Shown here: positions 1-5,487 of the stretch, one piece after another | Numbering within the stretch: the stretch's first letter is position 1 | Layout of the letters: each line of letters begins with the position of its first letter | NCBI GenBank assembly: GCA_034722275.1 | Contig: JAYENW010000009.1 | Location: 1-14,666, forward strand | Length of the DNA stretch: 14,666 nucleotides | From: M55B177 sp034722275 | Lineage (GTDB): Bacteria; Chloroflexota; Dehalococcoidia; GIF9; AB-539-J10 | Reading direction: 5' to 3' | Notes under the pieces: generated by a model | What the model saw: only the letters and a program-made list of their open reading frames with translations | Database searches by the model: none | Told to the model about the DNA's origin: nothing | Translations under genes and position numbers: made by a program

Positions 1-185
1 AATTCTATTCTAACCATTCTATTCTATAAATGAAGCTATTATCCTTTTGTCCATGTAGTAGAACATTAATGATATCTGCCCTCCTATGCCCAGAGGGGGT
101 GACCACCCTAACTTATGTGCCATAGTAGATAGTGTAGCCTCCTTTTCCTCCGTCTCAGCCCTGAGTTTCACCTGCGAGCGCTTCT
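1..185. other. Left-edge noncoding stretch of the mobile element
   Basis: No convincing coding region is seen here. The first bases hold two near-identical AT-rich blocks of the type ATTCTATTCT (about 2-11 and 16-25). A short inverted repeat CCCTC/GAGGG (79-83 and 93-97) and a 12-bp palindrome GGGTG-AC-CACCC (97-108) follow, neither with a T-run. No copy of the tRNA-Arg 3' end is visible, so the far attachment site is not in this stretch. The DNA simply lies downstream of the leftward excisionase-like gene. Confidence 0.5.
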
Positions 186-404
186 TTATTTTCTAGCCAT
201 TTGGTTTGGATCATCACACACGGCAGCAACACCAGGTTCCTCCAGTAACTTTTCAATGGCATGTTTGGGGACTACGATTCTTTTCTTCCCAAGACGGATA
301 GCTGGTAACTTATGCTCTCTTGCCATCTGATAAGCCAAGCCTCGGCTAATCCCCAAAAGCCGTGCTGCCTCTTCAACTGTGATGGTCAGCCGTTTTTCGT
401 CCAT
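186..404 (-). CDS. Excisionase-family winged-helix DNA-binding protein
   Basis: This predicted 72-residue protein has the helix-turn-helix/winged-helix fold of the excisionase (MerR-like) family. After the start, LTITVEEAARLLGISRG forms the first helices, AYQMAREHKLPAIRLGKKR the recognition helix and wing, and IVVPKHAIEKLLEE the closing strand and helix. The reading frame is open up to an ATG at 473, but I chose the ATG at 402-404 for two reasons. It has a GGGAGG ribosome binding site 6 nt upstream (411-416), and an excellent promoter and dyad operator lie inside the longer frame. Proteins of this family direct excision over integration by bending attachment-site DNA, or act as small repressors. 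Proximity to the recombinase supports an element-control role. Whether it is a true Xis or a transcription regulator cannot be told from sequence. Confidence 0.85.
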   Translation of the reverse strand: MDEKRLTITVEEAARLLGISRGLAYQMAREHKLPAIRLGKKRIVVPKHAIEKLLEEPGVAAVCDDPNQMARK

Positions 405-410
405 ACCATG

Positions 411-416
411 CCTCCC
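411..416 (-). promoter_or_regulatory. Ribosome binding site that fixes the excisionase start
   Basis: GGGAGG on the minus strand lies 6 nt before the ATG at 402-404. The upstream in-frame ATG at 473 has no comparable site, so this element decides in favour of the 72-residue protein. Confidence 0.7.
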
Positions 417-483
417 ATGATTGACATTTTCATCTTCTAGTGCTAATATAGCACTAGGGAATTTGGATGTCAAATCATGTCAA
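416..483. promoter_or_regulatory. Nested dyad operator around the excisionase promoter
   Basis: Two dyads share a centre region. The inner one is a perfect 9-bp inverted repeat, CTAGTGCTA (437-445) and TAGCACTAG (449-457), with a 3-bp centre. It covers the leftward -10 box. The outer one pairs CATGATTGACAT (416-427) with ATGTCAAATCATG (467-479), differing by one inserted base. Its right arm contains the -35 box. ATGTCAA is repeated again at 477-483, exactly 10 bp after the copy at 467-473. The layout suggests a regulator that blocks both promoter boxes. The excisionase-like protein itself is the obvious candidate, but that is inference. Confidence 0.65.
445..473 (-). promoter_or_regulatory. 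Leftward sigma70-type promoter of the excisionase-like gene
   Basis: On the minus strand TTGACA (468-473) is a consensus -35. It is followed after exactly 17 bp by TATATT (445-450), a 5/6 match to the -10 box. Transcription would start near 438 and give a leader of about 34 nt before the ATG at 404. The boxes are embedded in the nested inverted repeats described for 416-483. Confidence 0.75.
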
Positions 484-508
484 TAGCTTAGGAATGGCAC
501 ATGAATGA

Positions 509-538
509 TAGACAATGGTGAATAAAACAATATATAAC
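509..538 (+). promoter_or_regulatory. Possible rightward promoter of the HTH-recombinase genes
   Basis: TAGACA (509-514, 5/6 to the -35 consensus) is followed by an 18-bp spacer and TATAAC (533-538, 5/6 to the -10 consensus). An alternative -10, TATATA, lies at 531-536. It would drive the helix-turn-helix gene with a leader of about 75 nt. It lies just beyond the dyad operator, so divergent control from one regulator is possible. Confidence 0.4.
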
Positions 539-605
539 ATAGATAGAGACGGCGAGAGCCAAGGAATTATTGAGTTTTAAAGTTTCCTCTGGAAAAATTG
601 CTAGG

Positions 606-613
606 AAAGGAGG
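606..613 (+). promoter_or_regulatory. Near-perfect ribosome binding site
   Basis: AAAGGAGG lies 7 nt before the ATG at 621, an almost full match to the anti-Shine-Dalgarno sequence. It implies strong translation of the HTH protein. Confidence 0.75.
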
Positions 614-620
614 CTAATAA

Positions 621-1571
621 ATGGTGATAGAGAAAAAAGATCCGCTCAAAAAGGCCAGACTCTCTGAGGAACAGATAACCGAAATCATGCGGCTCAAACG
701 TGAAGGTAAATCAATCTCGGCTATCGCCCAGATTATAGGCTGTCATCGTCAGACAGTAAGGATGCATCTCAAAGAAAGACACGGGGATATTGTGGCTGAA
801 GAAGCCAGGAAGCAAGTATTGGTGGATGAACTACGTAGCCATTTTCAAGAGTTGGCTAGCTTTGCTGCGTTTGGCTTAAGGCGGCACCTGGATGCTTCAC
901 GTTCTGAGACACCAGGGATAATGGGACCTATACCCCCCATACCAGGGCCAATATCTGTAGCAGGAGTATTGGGATTACCAGTCTTAGGTTCGTCTAAATA
1001 CATGTCACATGAGTGGAGACGAATGTACGAATTGCCGCCGAGGGATAAGCATCTAATGCAAGCACTTAGGGAGCATATCAGAGACTCGGATCTGTGGATC
1101 CACTGGGATAGCTGGCGAAAAGAGGTTGCTAACTATGAAACGATGAGCCGGAAACTACTTCAATGGGTTATTAACAGGACAGAGCCTGAGCGATGGCAAA
1201 AGATTAACCCGGAGGACATGGATTCAATTCGAGATTGGCTCTTCGGCAATATTCTGCTTAAAACAAGTGGTGCTGGGTATGAAGAGCTGGAAATCAGAGG
1301 GCGAGAGCTAATTACCTCTGGGACAAGAGATAGGGTTGCCCGGGCAGCAGGCAGCGCTGAAAGTAAGCCTCTCTATGACTGGCTATGGGATATATTGAAA
1401 GAAGCTGAGACCTTGCCTGAAGGGGCAGCACTTGAATCAGCTACTGTCGAACTAAGTAGAAGAGAGAAACAAAATAAGCTGAAGGACATCATCTATAAAA
1501 TAGACTCTGCTCTGGATGGTATTGAGATGATGCGAGCCTTTCCGGGGCGATGTCATCTGTGCCCTGTATAA
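621..1571 (+). CDS. Helix-turn-helix protein of unknown function, element-borne
   Basis: The protein has 316 residues. Residues about 14-54 form a resolvase/Hin-type helix-turn-helix (LSEEQITEIMRLKREG, then ISAIAQIIGCHRQTVRMHL), preceded by a basic N-terminus. Residues about 97-126 are a Pro/Gly/Ile-rich low-complexity linker. The rest is mainly helical and charged, with no catalytic motif that I recognise, and it closes with a Cys-x-x-Cys-Pro-Val tail. No resolvase catalytic domain is present, so it is not a serine recombinase. The stop lies 19 nt before the recombinase ATG, so the two are probably co-transcribed. That suggests a DNA-binding accessory or regulatory protein of the integration module. 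Family and exact role are not known to me. Confidence 0.75.
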   Translation: MVIEKKDPLKKARLSEEQITEIMRLKREGKSISAIAQIIGCHRQTVRMHLKERHGDIVAEEARKQVLVDELRSHFQELASFAAFGLRRHLDASRSETPGIMGPIPPIPGPISVAGVLGLPVLGSSKYMSHEWRRMYELPPRDKHLMQALREHIRDSDLWIHWDSWRKEVANYETMSRKLLQWVINRTEPERWQKINPEDMDSIRDWLFGNILLKTSGAGYEELEIRGRELITSGTRDRVARAAGSAESKPLYDWLWDILKEAETLPEGAALESATVELSRREKQNKLKDIIYKIDSALDGIEMMRAFPGRCHLCPV

Positions 1572-1590
1572 AGAAAAAGGTGGTAGAGCA

Positions 1591-2862
1591 ATGAAGGGAC
1601 ACATTCGACAAAGAACAAAGGGTAGCTGGAGCATTGTAGTTGATGTAGGAAGAGATCCAGAAACAGGCAAACGACGCCAACAATGGCATACCGTCCATGG
1701 CACCAAAAAGGATGCAGAAAGGGCGCTAAGGGAGATACTGCGCTCTCTAGAGATGGGTACTTATGTCAAGCCTCAAAAAATAAGCTTGGGCGAATATCTA
1801 AAGCAGTGGGTTGAGAGTTATGCTGCGGTGCACACCTCACCTCGGACGGCTGAAGGATATGAAGCCATTGTGCACCGCTACATTCTTCCTGCTCTAGGGG
1901 AAATACCGCTTTGCCAGCTTCAACCGCAGCACCTTGAAAATTACTATGCCAATGCTCTATCACATGGTCGGCTTGATGGAAAAGGGGGTCTTTCTGCTCG
2001 AACCGTCCTCCACCACCATCGTCTCCTATCTGAGGCGTTAAGCCACGCTGTCAAACAAGGGTTGCTAGTTCGGAATGTGGCTGAAGCTGTCGTTGCTCCA
2101 CGTCCGGGTCACAGCCAGATGGCAACGCTATCTTCTGAGGATGTTCCTAGATTTCTTGATGCTGCCCGAAGGACACCTTACTACGTTTTATTTTACGCAG
2201 CTCTTTATACTGGGATGCGGCGTAGCGAGCTTTTGGGCCTGAGGTGGCGTGATATAGACCTTGCGAAGGCTTCAATCTCTGTAGTTCAAACTCTCCATAG
2301 GCTGAGCAACGGGAAATATGTAATAAAAGAGCCCAAGAGCCTTCATAGTCGGCGATTGGTGGCACTCTCACCATCTCTAGCCCAGTTGCTGCACGGGCAT
2401 CATACTGAACAAGAAGCACAAAAGGCTCTGCTTGGCGAAGCATTGGCCGGTGATGATTTGGTATTTGCTCACCCAGACGGCAGTCCTCTTGACCCAAGCA
2501 CAGTTACCCATGCCTTCGGCAATCTCATTCGGAAAGCTGGCTTGCCTCATATTCGCTTTCACGACCTCAGGCATACCCATGCCACCTTAATGCTTAAGGC
2601 TGGCGTGCATCCCAAGATAGTGTCTGAGAGGCTAGGGCATGCGAATATAGGCATAACGCTCGATATTTATAGCCATGTAATACCGGGGCTCCAAGAAGCA
2701 GCAGCTTTACGTTTTGATACGCTGCTTGAGCCAGAAACAACTGAGACGGAAGATGTTAGCAAAATGTTAGCAAAGGATGATGATTCAGATAGCGCGCCTA
2801 GAGGGATTCGAACCCACGACCCCCGGTTCCGAAGACCGGTGCTCTTGTCCGCTGAGCTATAG
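1591..2862 (+). CDS. Tyrosine recombinase (integrase) ending inside tRNA-Arg
   Basis: The 423-residue phage-type integrase has three parts: an arm-binding N-terminal domain (about 1-58), a SAM-like core-binding domain (about 64-165) and a catalytic domain (about 178-375). The expected catalytic set is present: Arg210 in YTGMRRSELLGLRW, Lys249, His324 and Arg327 in HDLRHTHAT, His350 in LGHANIG and Tyr360 in DIYSHV. It cuts and rejoins DNA through a phosphotyrosine intermediate to integrate or excise the element. A ribosome site AAGGTGG precedes the ATG. The frame continues past the normal end of the family. Residues from about 402 on are the antisense of the tRNA-Arg gene, and the TAG stop at 2860-2862 lies in the tRNA acceptor stem. 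The C-terminal extension is therefore junction-encoded. All core residues look intact, so the enzyme is probably functional. Confidence 0.95.
   Translation: MKGHIRQRTKGSWSIVVDVGRDPETGKRRQQWHTVHGTKKDAERALREILRSLEMGTYVKPQKISLGEYLKQWVESYAAVHTSPRTAEGYEAIVHRYILPALGEIPLCQLQPQHLENYYANALSHGRLDGKGGLSARTVLHHHRLLSEALSHAVKQGLLVRNVAEAVVAPRPGHSQMATLSSEDVPRFLDAARRTPYYVLFYAALYTGMRRSELLGLRWRDIDLAKASISVVQTLHRLSNGKYVIKEPKSLHSRRLVALSPSLAQLLHGHHTEQEAQKALLGEALAGDDLVFAHPDGSPLDPSTVTHAFGNLIRKAGLPHIRFHDLRHTHATLMLKAGVHPKIVSERLGHANIGITLDIYSHVIPGLQEAAALRFDTLLEPETTETEDVSKMLAKDDDSDSAPRGIRTHDPRFRRPVLLSAEL
2753..2774. repeat. 11-bp tandem repeat beside the attachment site
   Basis: ATGTTAGCAAA occurs twice in direct tandem (2753-2763 and 2764-2774), about 20 bp from the tRNA-Arg 3' end and inside the recombinase 3' end. 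Arm-type or core-flanking integrase sites often take such a form. It could also be a simple duplication that encodes a repeated Lys-Met-Leu-Ala-Lys segment. Confidence 0.4.
2793..2820. other. Putative attachment junction in the tRNA-Arg 3' end
   Basis: The element's recombinase gene abuts and enters the tRNA gene from its 3' side, the standard geometry for integration into a tRNA 3' end or T-arm. The tRNA remains whole, as expected when the element carries a replacement 3' end. The exact crossover cannot be fixed because the partner site lies outside the window. Confidence 0.45.
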
Positions 2863-2866
2863 GCGC
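2793..2866 (-). tRNA. tRNA-Arg (anticodon UCG)
   Basis: Read on the minus strand, this gene folds into a complete cloverleaf. It has a 7-bp acceptor stem GCGCCTA/TAGGCGC, a D-stem GCTC/GAGC, an anticodon stem CCGGT/ACCGG with loop CTTCGGA (anticodon TCG, which decodes CGN arginine codons), and a T-loop TTCGAAT. The T-stem GTGGG/CCCTC carries one U-U mismatch (positions 50-64). The discriminator is G and no CCA end is encoded. The gene lies 10 bp after tRNA-His, from which it is probably co-transcribed. Its 3' end abuts the integrated element and overlaps the recombinase frame in antisense, so it is the likely integration target. Confidence 0.96.
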
Positions 2867-2876
2867 AAGAACAAAC

Positions 2877-2954
2877 TGGGGTGAGTGGAGGGATTTGAAC
2901 CCTCGATCTCCAGGGCCACAACCTGGCGCCTTAAACCTCTGGGCTACACTCACC
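2877..2954 (-). tRNA. tRNA-His (anticodon GUG)
   Basis: The minus strand gives a full cloverleaf: acceptor GTGAGTG/CACTCAC, a 3-bp D-stem GCC/GGC, anticodon stem CCAGG/CCTGG with loop TTGTGGC (anticodon GTG), and T-arm GAGGG-TTCAAAT-CCCTC. Two histidine-specific marks are seen. An extra G is encoded at position -1 (2954), opposite a C discriminator at position 73 (2880). The 3' CCA is encoded (2877-2879), unlike in the neighbouring tRNA-Arg. Confidence 0.97.
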
Positions 2955-2966
2955 ACAAACACGAAC

Positions 2967-2995
2967 ATTATACTGAGAATACAGGTCTCTTTCAA
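2967..2995 (-). promoter_or_regulatory. Near-consensus promoter of the tRNA-His/tRNA-Arg pair
   Basis: On the minus strand TTGAAA (2990-2995) is followed by a 17-bp spacer and a perfect TATAAT (2967-2972). The predicted start is about 6 nt before the mature 5' end of tRNA-His, as expected for a stable-RNA promoter. Transcription leaving tRNA-Arg would run antisense into the recombinase gene, because I see no terminator between them. Confidence 0.8.
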
Positions 2996-3040
2996 CTTAC
3001 ATCGAGAAGTTGTTGGGCAGGTGTTTGAAGATAGGGAGAT

Positions 3041-3610
3041 TTAACGAAAGTAGGGTCTCTTCTTCCTGAAGTAGAAGCCGGCTCCCAGACCAACCAGCAG
3101 CCCGCCGAGATGAGCCTGCCAGGCTATACCAGGAAGAAACGAGATGAGGAGGAAGATCGCAATAGCAATCCAGAGGGGAATTGGGATGGGGATGGGAATA
3201 ATGAAGACTCTCATTTTAGGTGCTATCATTGCCAATATGCCACCGAGTGAAAAAATGGCTCCTGAAGCGCCTATGGCTATGGCAAAACGAGGTGCCAGAA
3301 GCATAAAAAGAATATTCCCCACTATGCCTCCAAGGAAATACACTATGAGAAATCTGTTCTCTCCTATTAACTGGATTACGAATCTTCCCAGGAAGAAAAG
3401 ACTGATCATGTTGCAGAAGATGTGCCCAAAGCCTCCGTGCACGAAGAGGTTGGTTATGATAGTCCAGGGTTGATGCAGAAAACTGGCTGTGCTCAGGCCG
3501 AGCCAGGAATATACATCTTCTGGCCTGGTTAAGGTAATTATGAAGATTACGACGTTTAAGGTTATCAGGAACCAGAGAGCATTTAAACTAGGGGTTCTGT
3601 AAGTCCGCAT
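3041..3610 (-). CDS. Rhomboid-family intramembrane serine protease
   Basis: This 189-residue integral membrane protein has about six hydrophobic segments (near 12-28, 50-80, 86-106, 110-130, 135-158 and 164-180). The rhomboid hallmarks are visible: His63 and Asn67 in the HGGFGHIFCN stretch, nucleophile Ser116 in GASGAIF, and catalytic His167 in AWQAHLGGLLVG. The family cleaves transmembrane substrates inside the membrane. The length is close to the minimal six-helix rhomboid core, with a short basic tail. An alternating Ile-Pro run (about 138-145) before the fifth segment is unusual. The start ATG has AGAGGA directly adjacent, which is poorly spaced, so the exact start is slightly uncertain. 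It is divergent from the endonuclease V gene, 45 bp away. The substrate is unknown. Confidence 0.93.
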   Translation of the reverse strand: MRTYRTPSLNALWFLITLNVVIFIITLTRPEDVYSWLGLSTASFLHQPWTIITNLFVHGGFGHIFCNMISLFFLGRFVIQLIGENRFLIVYFLGGIVGNILFMLLAPRFAIAIGASGAIFSLGGILAMIAPKMRVFIIPIPIPIPLWIAIAIFLLISFLPGIAWQAHLGGLLVGLGAGFYFRKKRPYFR

Positions 3611-3621
3611 TCCTCTACAAT

Positions 3622-3651
3622 TTGCGTACTAGCGCTGATAGTCACTATAAT
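3622..3651 (+). promoter_or_regulatory. Possible promoter giving a leaderless endonuclease V message
   Basis: TATAAT (3646-3651) is a perfect -10 box. TTGCGT (3622-3627) is a weak -35, with an 18-bp spacer. The -10 ends only 4 bp before the ATG at 3656 and no ribosome binding site is seen. If used, the transcript would start at or next to the start codon. Confidence 0.35.
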
Positions 3652-3655
3652 TCAA

Positions 3656-4360
3656 ATGATGAAAATATACAACCTGCATAGCTGGCAAGTTGATATTGCT
3701 CAGGCTAAGAAAATACAATTGCGCCTGTCAAAAGAGGTTGTGACTGAAGGTTTGGAAACTGAACCACACCTTATTGGTGGGGTGGACATATCCTTACGTG
3801 GTTCCCAGGGTAGGGGACTGGGAGCTGTGGTGGTTTTGAGTTATCCTGGACTTGAGCTGGTTGAGGTAAAAACGGCTGAAGGTGAACTGAAGATTCCTTA
3901 TATCCCTGGTTTGCTTTCCTTTCGAGAATGTCCTGTTATTTTGGCTGCTTGCCAGAAGCTAAATAACACGCCTGACCTCATTTTGGTTGATGGCCAGGGG
4001 ATTGCACATCCCCGACGGTTCGGGCTTGCTTCACACCTGGGGCTTTTTCTTGATACTCCCGCGATAGGGTGTGCTAAATCGGTTCTTTGCGGCAGACACG
4101 AGCCCTTGGGAGAATCAGTTGGCGCATATGCTGAGCTGATTGATGGGGGCGAGGTCATTGGGGCAGCATTGAGAACCAGGGTTGGTGTAAAACCAATATA
4201 TGTTTCTGTTGGTCATAGAATCAGTCTCACCTCAGCTTTATTCTGGGTTGGGAGATGCTGTCGTAATTACCGACTCCCCGAGCCTACCAGGTTAGCTCAT
4301 CTTGCTGCTGGTGGCAACTTAGTCTCCGCAGCGAATCGCCAGGCGAGATTATTTCAATAA
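3656..4360 (+). CDS. nfi: Endonuclease V (deoxyinosine 3' endonuclease)
   Basis: The 234-residue protein nicks DNA one base 3' of deoxyinosine and other deaminated bases, starting their repair. The family's active-site motifs are all present: Asp44 in GGVDIS, Tyr82 and Glu91 in PYIPGLLSFRE, Asp112 and His118 in VDGQGIAHPRRFG, and Lys141 in IGCAKSVL. These sit one or two residues from the positions I recall for the Thermotoga maritima enzyme. The conserved C-terminal PEPTRLAH is also seen. The start follows the TATAAT box by a few bases without a ribosome site, and the second Met is an equally good start. The gene ends 22 nt before prfB, so the two are probably co-transcribed. Confidence 0.95.
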   Translation: MMKIYNLHSWQVDIAQAKKIQLRLSKEVVTEGLETEPHLIGGVDISLRGSQGRGLGAVVVLSYPGLELVEVKTAEGELKIPYIPGLLSFRECPVILAACQKLNNTPDLILVDGQGIAHPRRFGLASHLGLFLDTPAIGCAKSVLCGRHEPLGESVGAYAELIDGGEVIGAALRTRVGVKPIYVSVGHRISLTSALFWVGRCCRNYRLPEPTRLAHLAAGGNLVSAANRQARLFQ

Positions 4361-4382
4361 TATGGATAGGGAGTGACATCAA

Positions 4383-5487
4383 ATGCAAGAAGAAAAAGAA
4401 AATCTGGAAGCTTTGCTGCGCCGAATCTCAGAGCTCATGGTGCATCTTTGACATCCCAGCCAGGGAAGAAGAGATCACCCGTATAGAAGCAGATTCTGCG
4501 AAACCTGATTTCTGGAGCAATCCTGCTGAAGCTCGAGCTACTATGCGGCAGCTTGGCGGCAAGAAAAATTTGGTTGGTGCCTGGCGGGCAATAGAGAAAA
4601 AAGTTACTGAGCTTCATGAGATAACCACCCTGGCTGTGGAACAGGGCGATGATTCTCTCAAAAAGGAAATAAAGCAGGAATTGCAGAAAGTAACCTCCCA
4701 ACTGGAGCGGAAAGAGAAGCAATTGGTCTTTGCCGGGGAATATGATACCAGGAATGCTTTGGTTGCCCTTCATGCTGGTGCCGGTGGCACGGAGTCTCAG
4801 GACTGGGCGAATATGTTGCTCAGAATGTATATCAGGTGGGCAGAACGAAATGATTATCAGGCTGAGATACTGGATACCTCTCCTGGAGAAGAGGCTGGCA
4901 TCAAAAGCGCCGTGGTTGAAATCAAGGGAGATTATGCCTATGGTTATCTCAAATGTGAGCATGGAGTTCATCGCCTGGTTCGCCTCTCACCATTTGATGC
5001 CGATCACGCGCGCCATACATCCTTCGCCCTGGTAGAAGTTCTTCCTGAAGCAGAAGAATCATTGGATATCGAGATAAATCCCGAGGATTTGAGAGTAGAT
5101 ACCTTTAGATCCAGCGGCCCTGGCGGGCAGCACATGCAAAAGACGAGCAGTGCCGTCAGAGTGACTCACTTGCCCACGGGATTAGTGGCTACCTGCGAGA
5201 GTCAACGTTCTCAGCATCAGAATAAAGAAACAGCACTGAAGATACTCTATACCCGCCTGCTCACTCTGAAGATTCGGGAGAAGACAGAGGAAATAGCCAG
5301 GCTTAAGGGCAAGCGCATTGAGGCTGGATGGGGCAACCAGATTAGAAGCTATGTTCTCCACCCTTACAGGACGGTCAAAGACCATCGCACTGGTTACGAA
5401 GTCAACAACGCCGAGGCAGTGCTTGATGGTGAGATAGACGGCTTTATCACTGCCTGCCTTGAATCTAAAATGGGTGAAGAGAAATGA
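4383..5487 (+). CDS. prfB: Peptide chain release factor 2, with programmed +1 frameshift
   Basis: Release factor 2 ends translation at UAA and UGA. The gene is read in two frames. A 22-codon first frame begins at ATG 4383, with GGGAG about 9 nt upstream, and ends at the in-frame TGA 4449-4451. After a +1 slip at CTT-T, reading resumes at GAC (4450) through to the TGA at 5485-5487, giving 367 residues, close to E. coli RF2 (365). The RF2-specific SPF anticodon-like tripeptide lies at about 202-204 and the catalytic GGQ at about 247-249. The loop reads GPGGQHMQKT, with Pro and Met-Gln where many RF2s have Ala and Val-Asn. A gene call that begins at the internal ATG 4543 would lose 53 N-terminal residues. 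The stop overlaps the next gene's ATG. Confidence 0.96.
4439..4452 (+). promoter_or_regulatory. prfB autoregulatory +1 frameshift site
   Basis: The slippery heptamer CTTTGAC (4446-4452) is identical to the classical prfB site: Leu codon CTT, in-frame TGA, and a following C that weakens termination. Three bases upstream sits GGTG (4439-4442), in the place of the Shine-Dalgarno-like stimulator. It is weaker than the AGGGGG of E. coli. When RF2 is scarce the ribosome pauses at TGA and slips forward, so RF2 controls its own synthesis. Confidence 0.93.

Noticed and set aside
79..108. Short inverted repeats near the left edge as a terminator for the excisionase-like gene
   Set aside because: The stems are 5 bp, and the expected T-run on the minus strand is lacking.
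186..473. Longer 95-residue version of the excisionase-like protein starting at 473
   Set aside because: A consensus promoter and dyad operator lie inside the extra 23 codons, and the good ribosome site belongs to the ATG at 404.
2667..2995. Leftward open frames through the two tRNA genes
   Set aside because: They are translations of tRNA sequence and of the antisense of the recombinase; no ribosome site or family match is seen.
3144..3473. Rightward 109-residue open frame opposite the rhomboid gene
   Set aside because: It is the antisense shadow of a well-supported rhomboid protein, and its composition does not look like a natural protein.
4449..4451. In-frame TGA in prfB read as a sequencing error or pseudogene
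   Set aside because: The exact CTTTGAC context at codons 22-23 is the known programmed frameshift; the rest of the gene is intact.
4435..4971. Leftward 178-residue open frame opposite prfB
   Set aside because: It overlaps the conserved prfB coding region and shows no protein family features.
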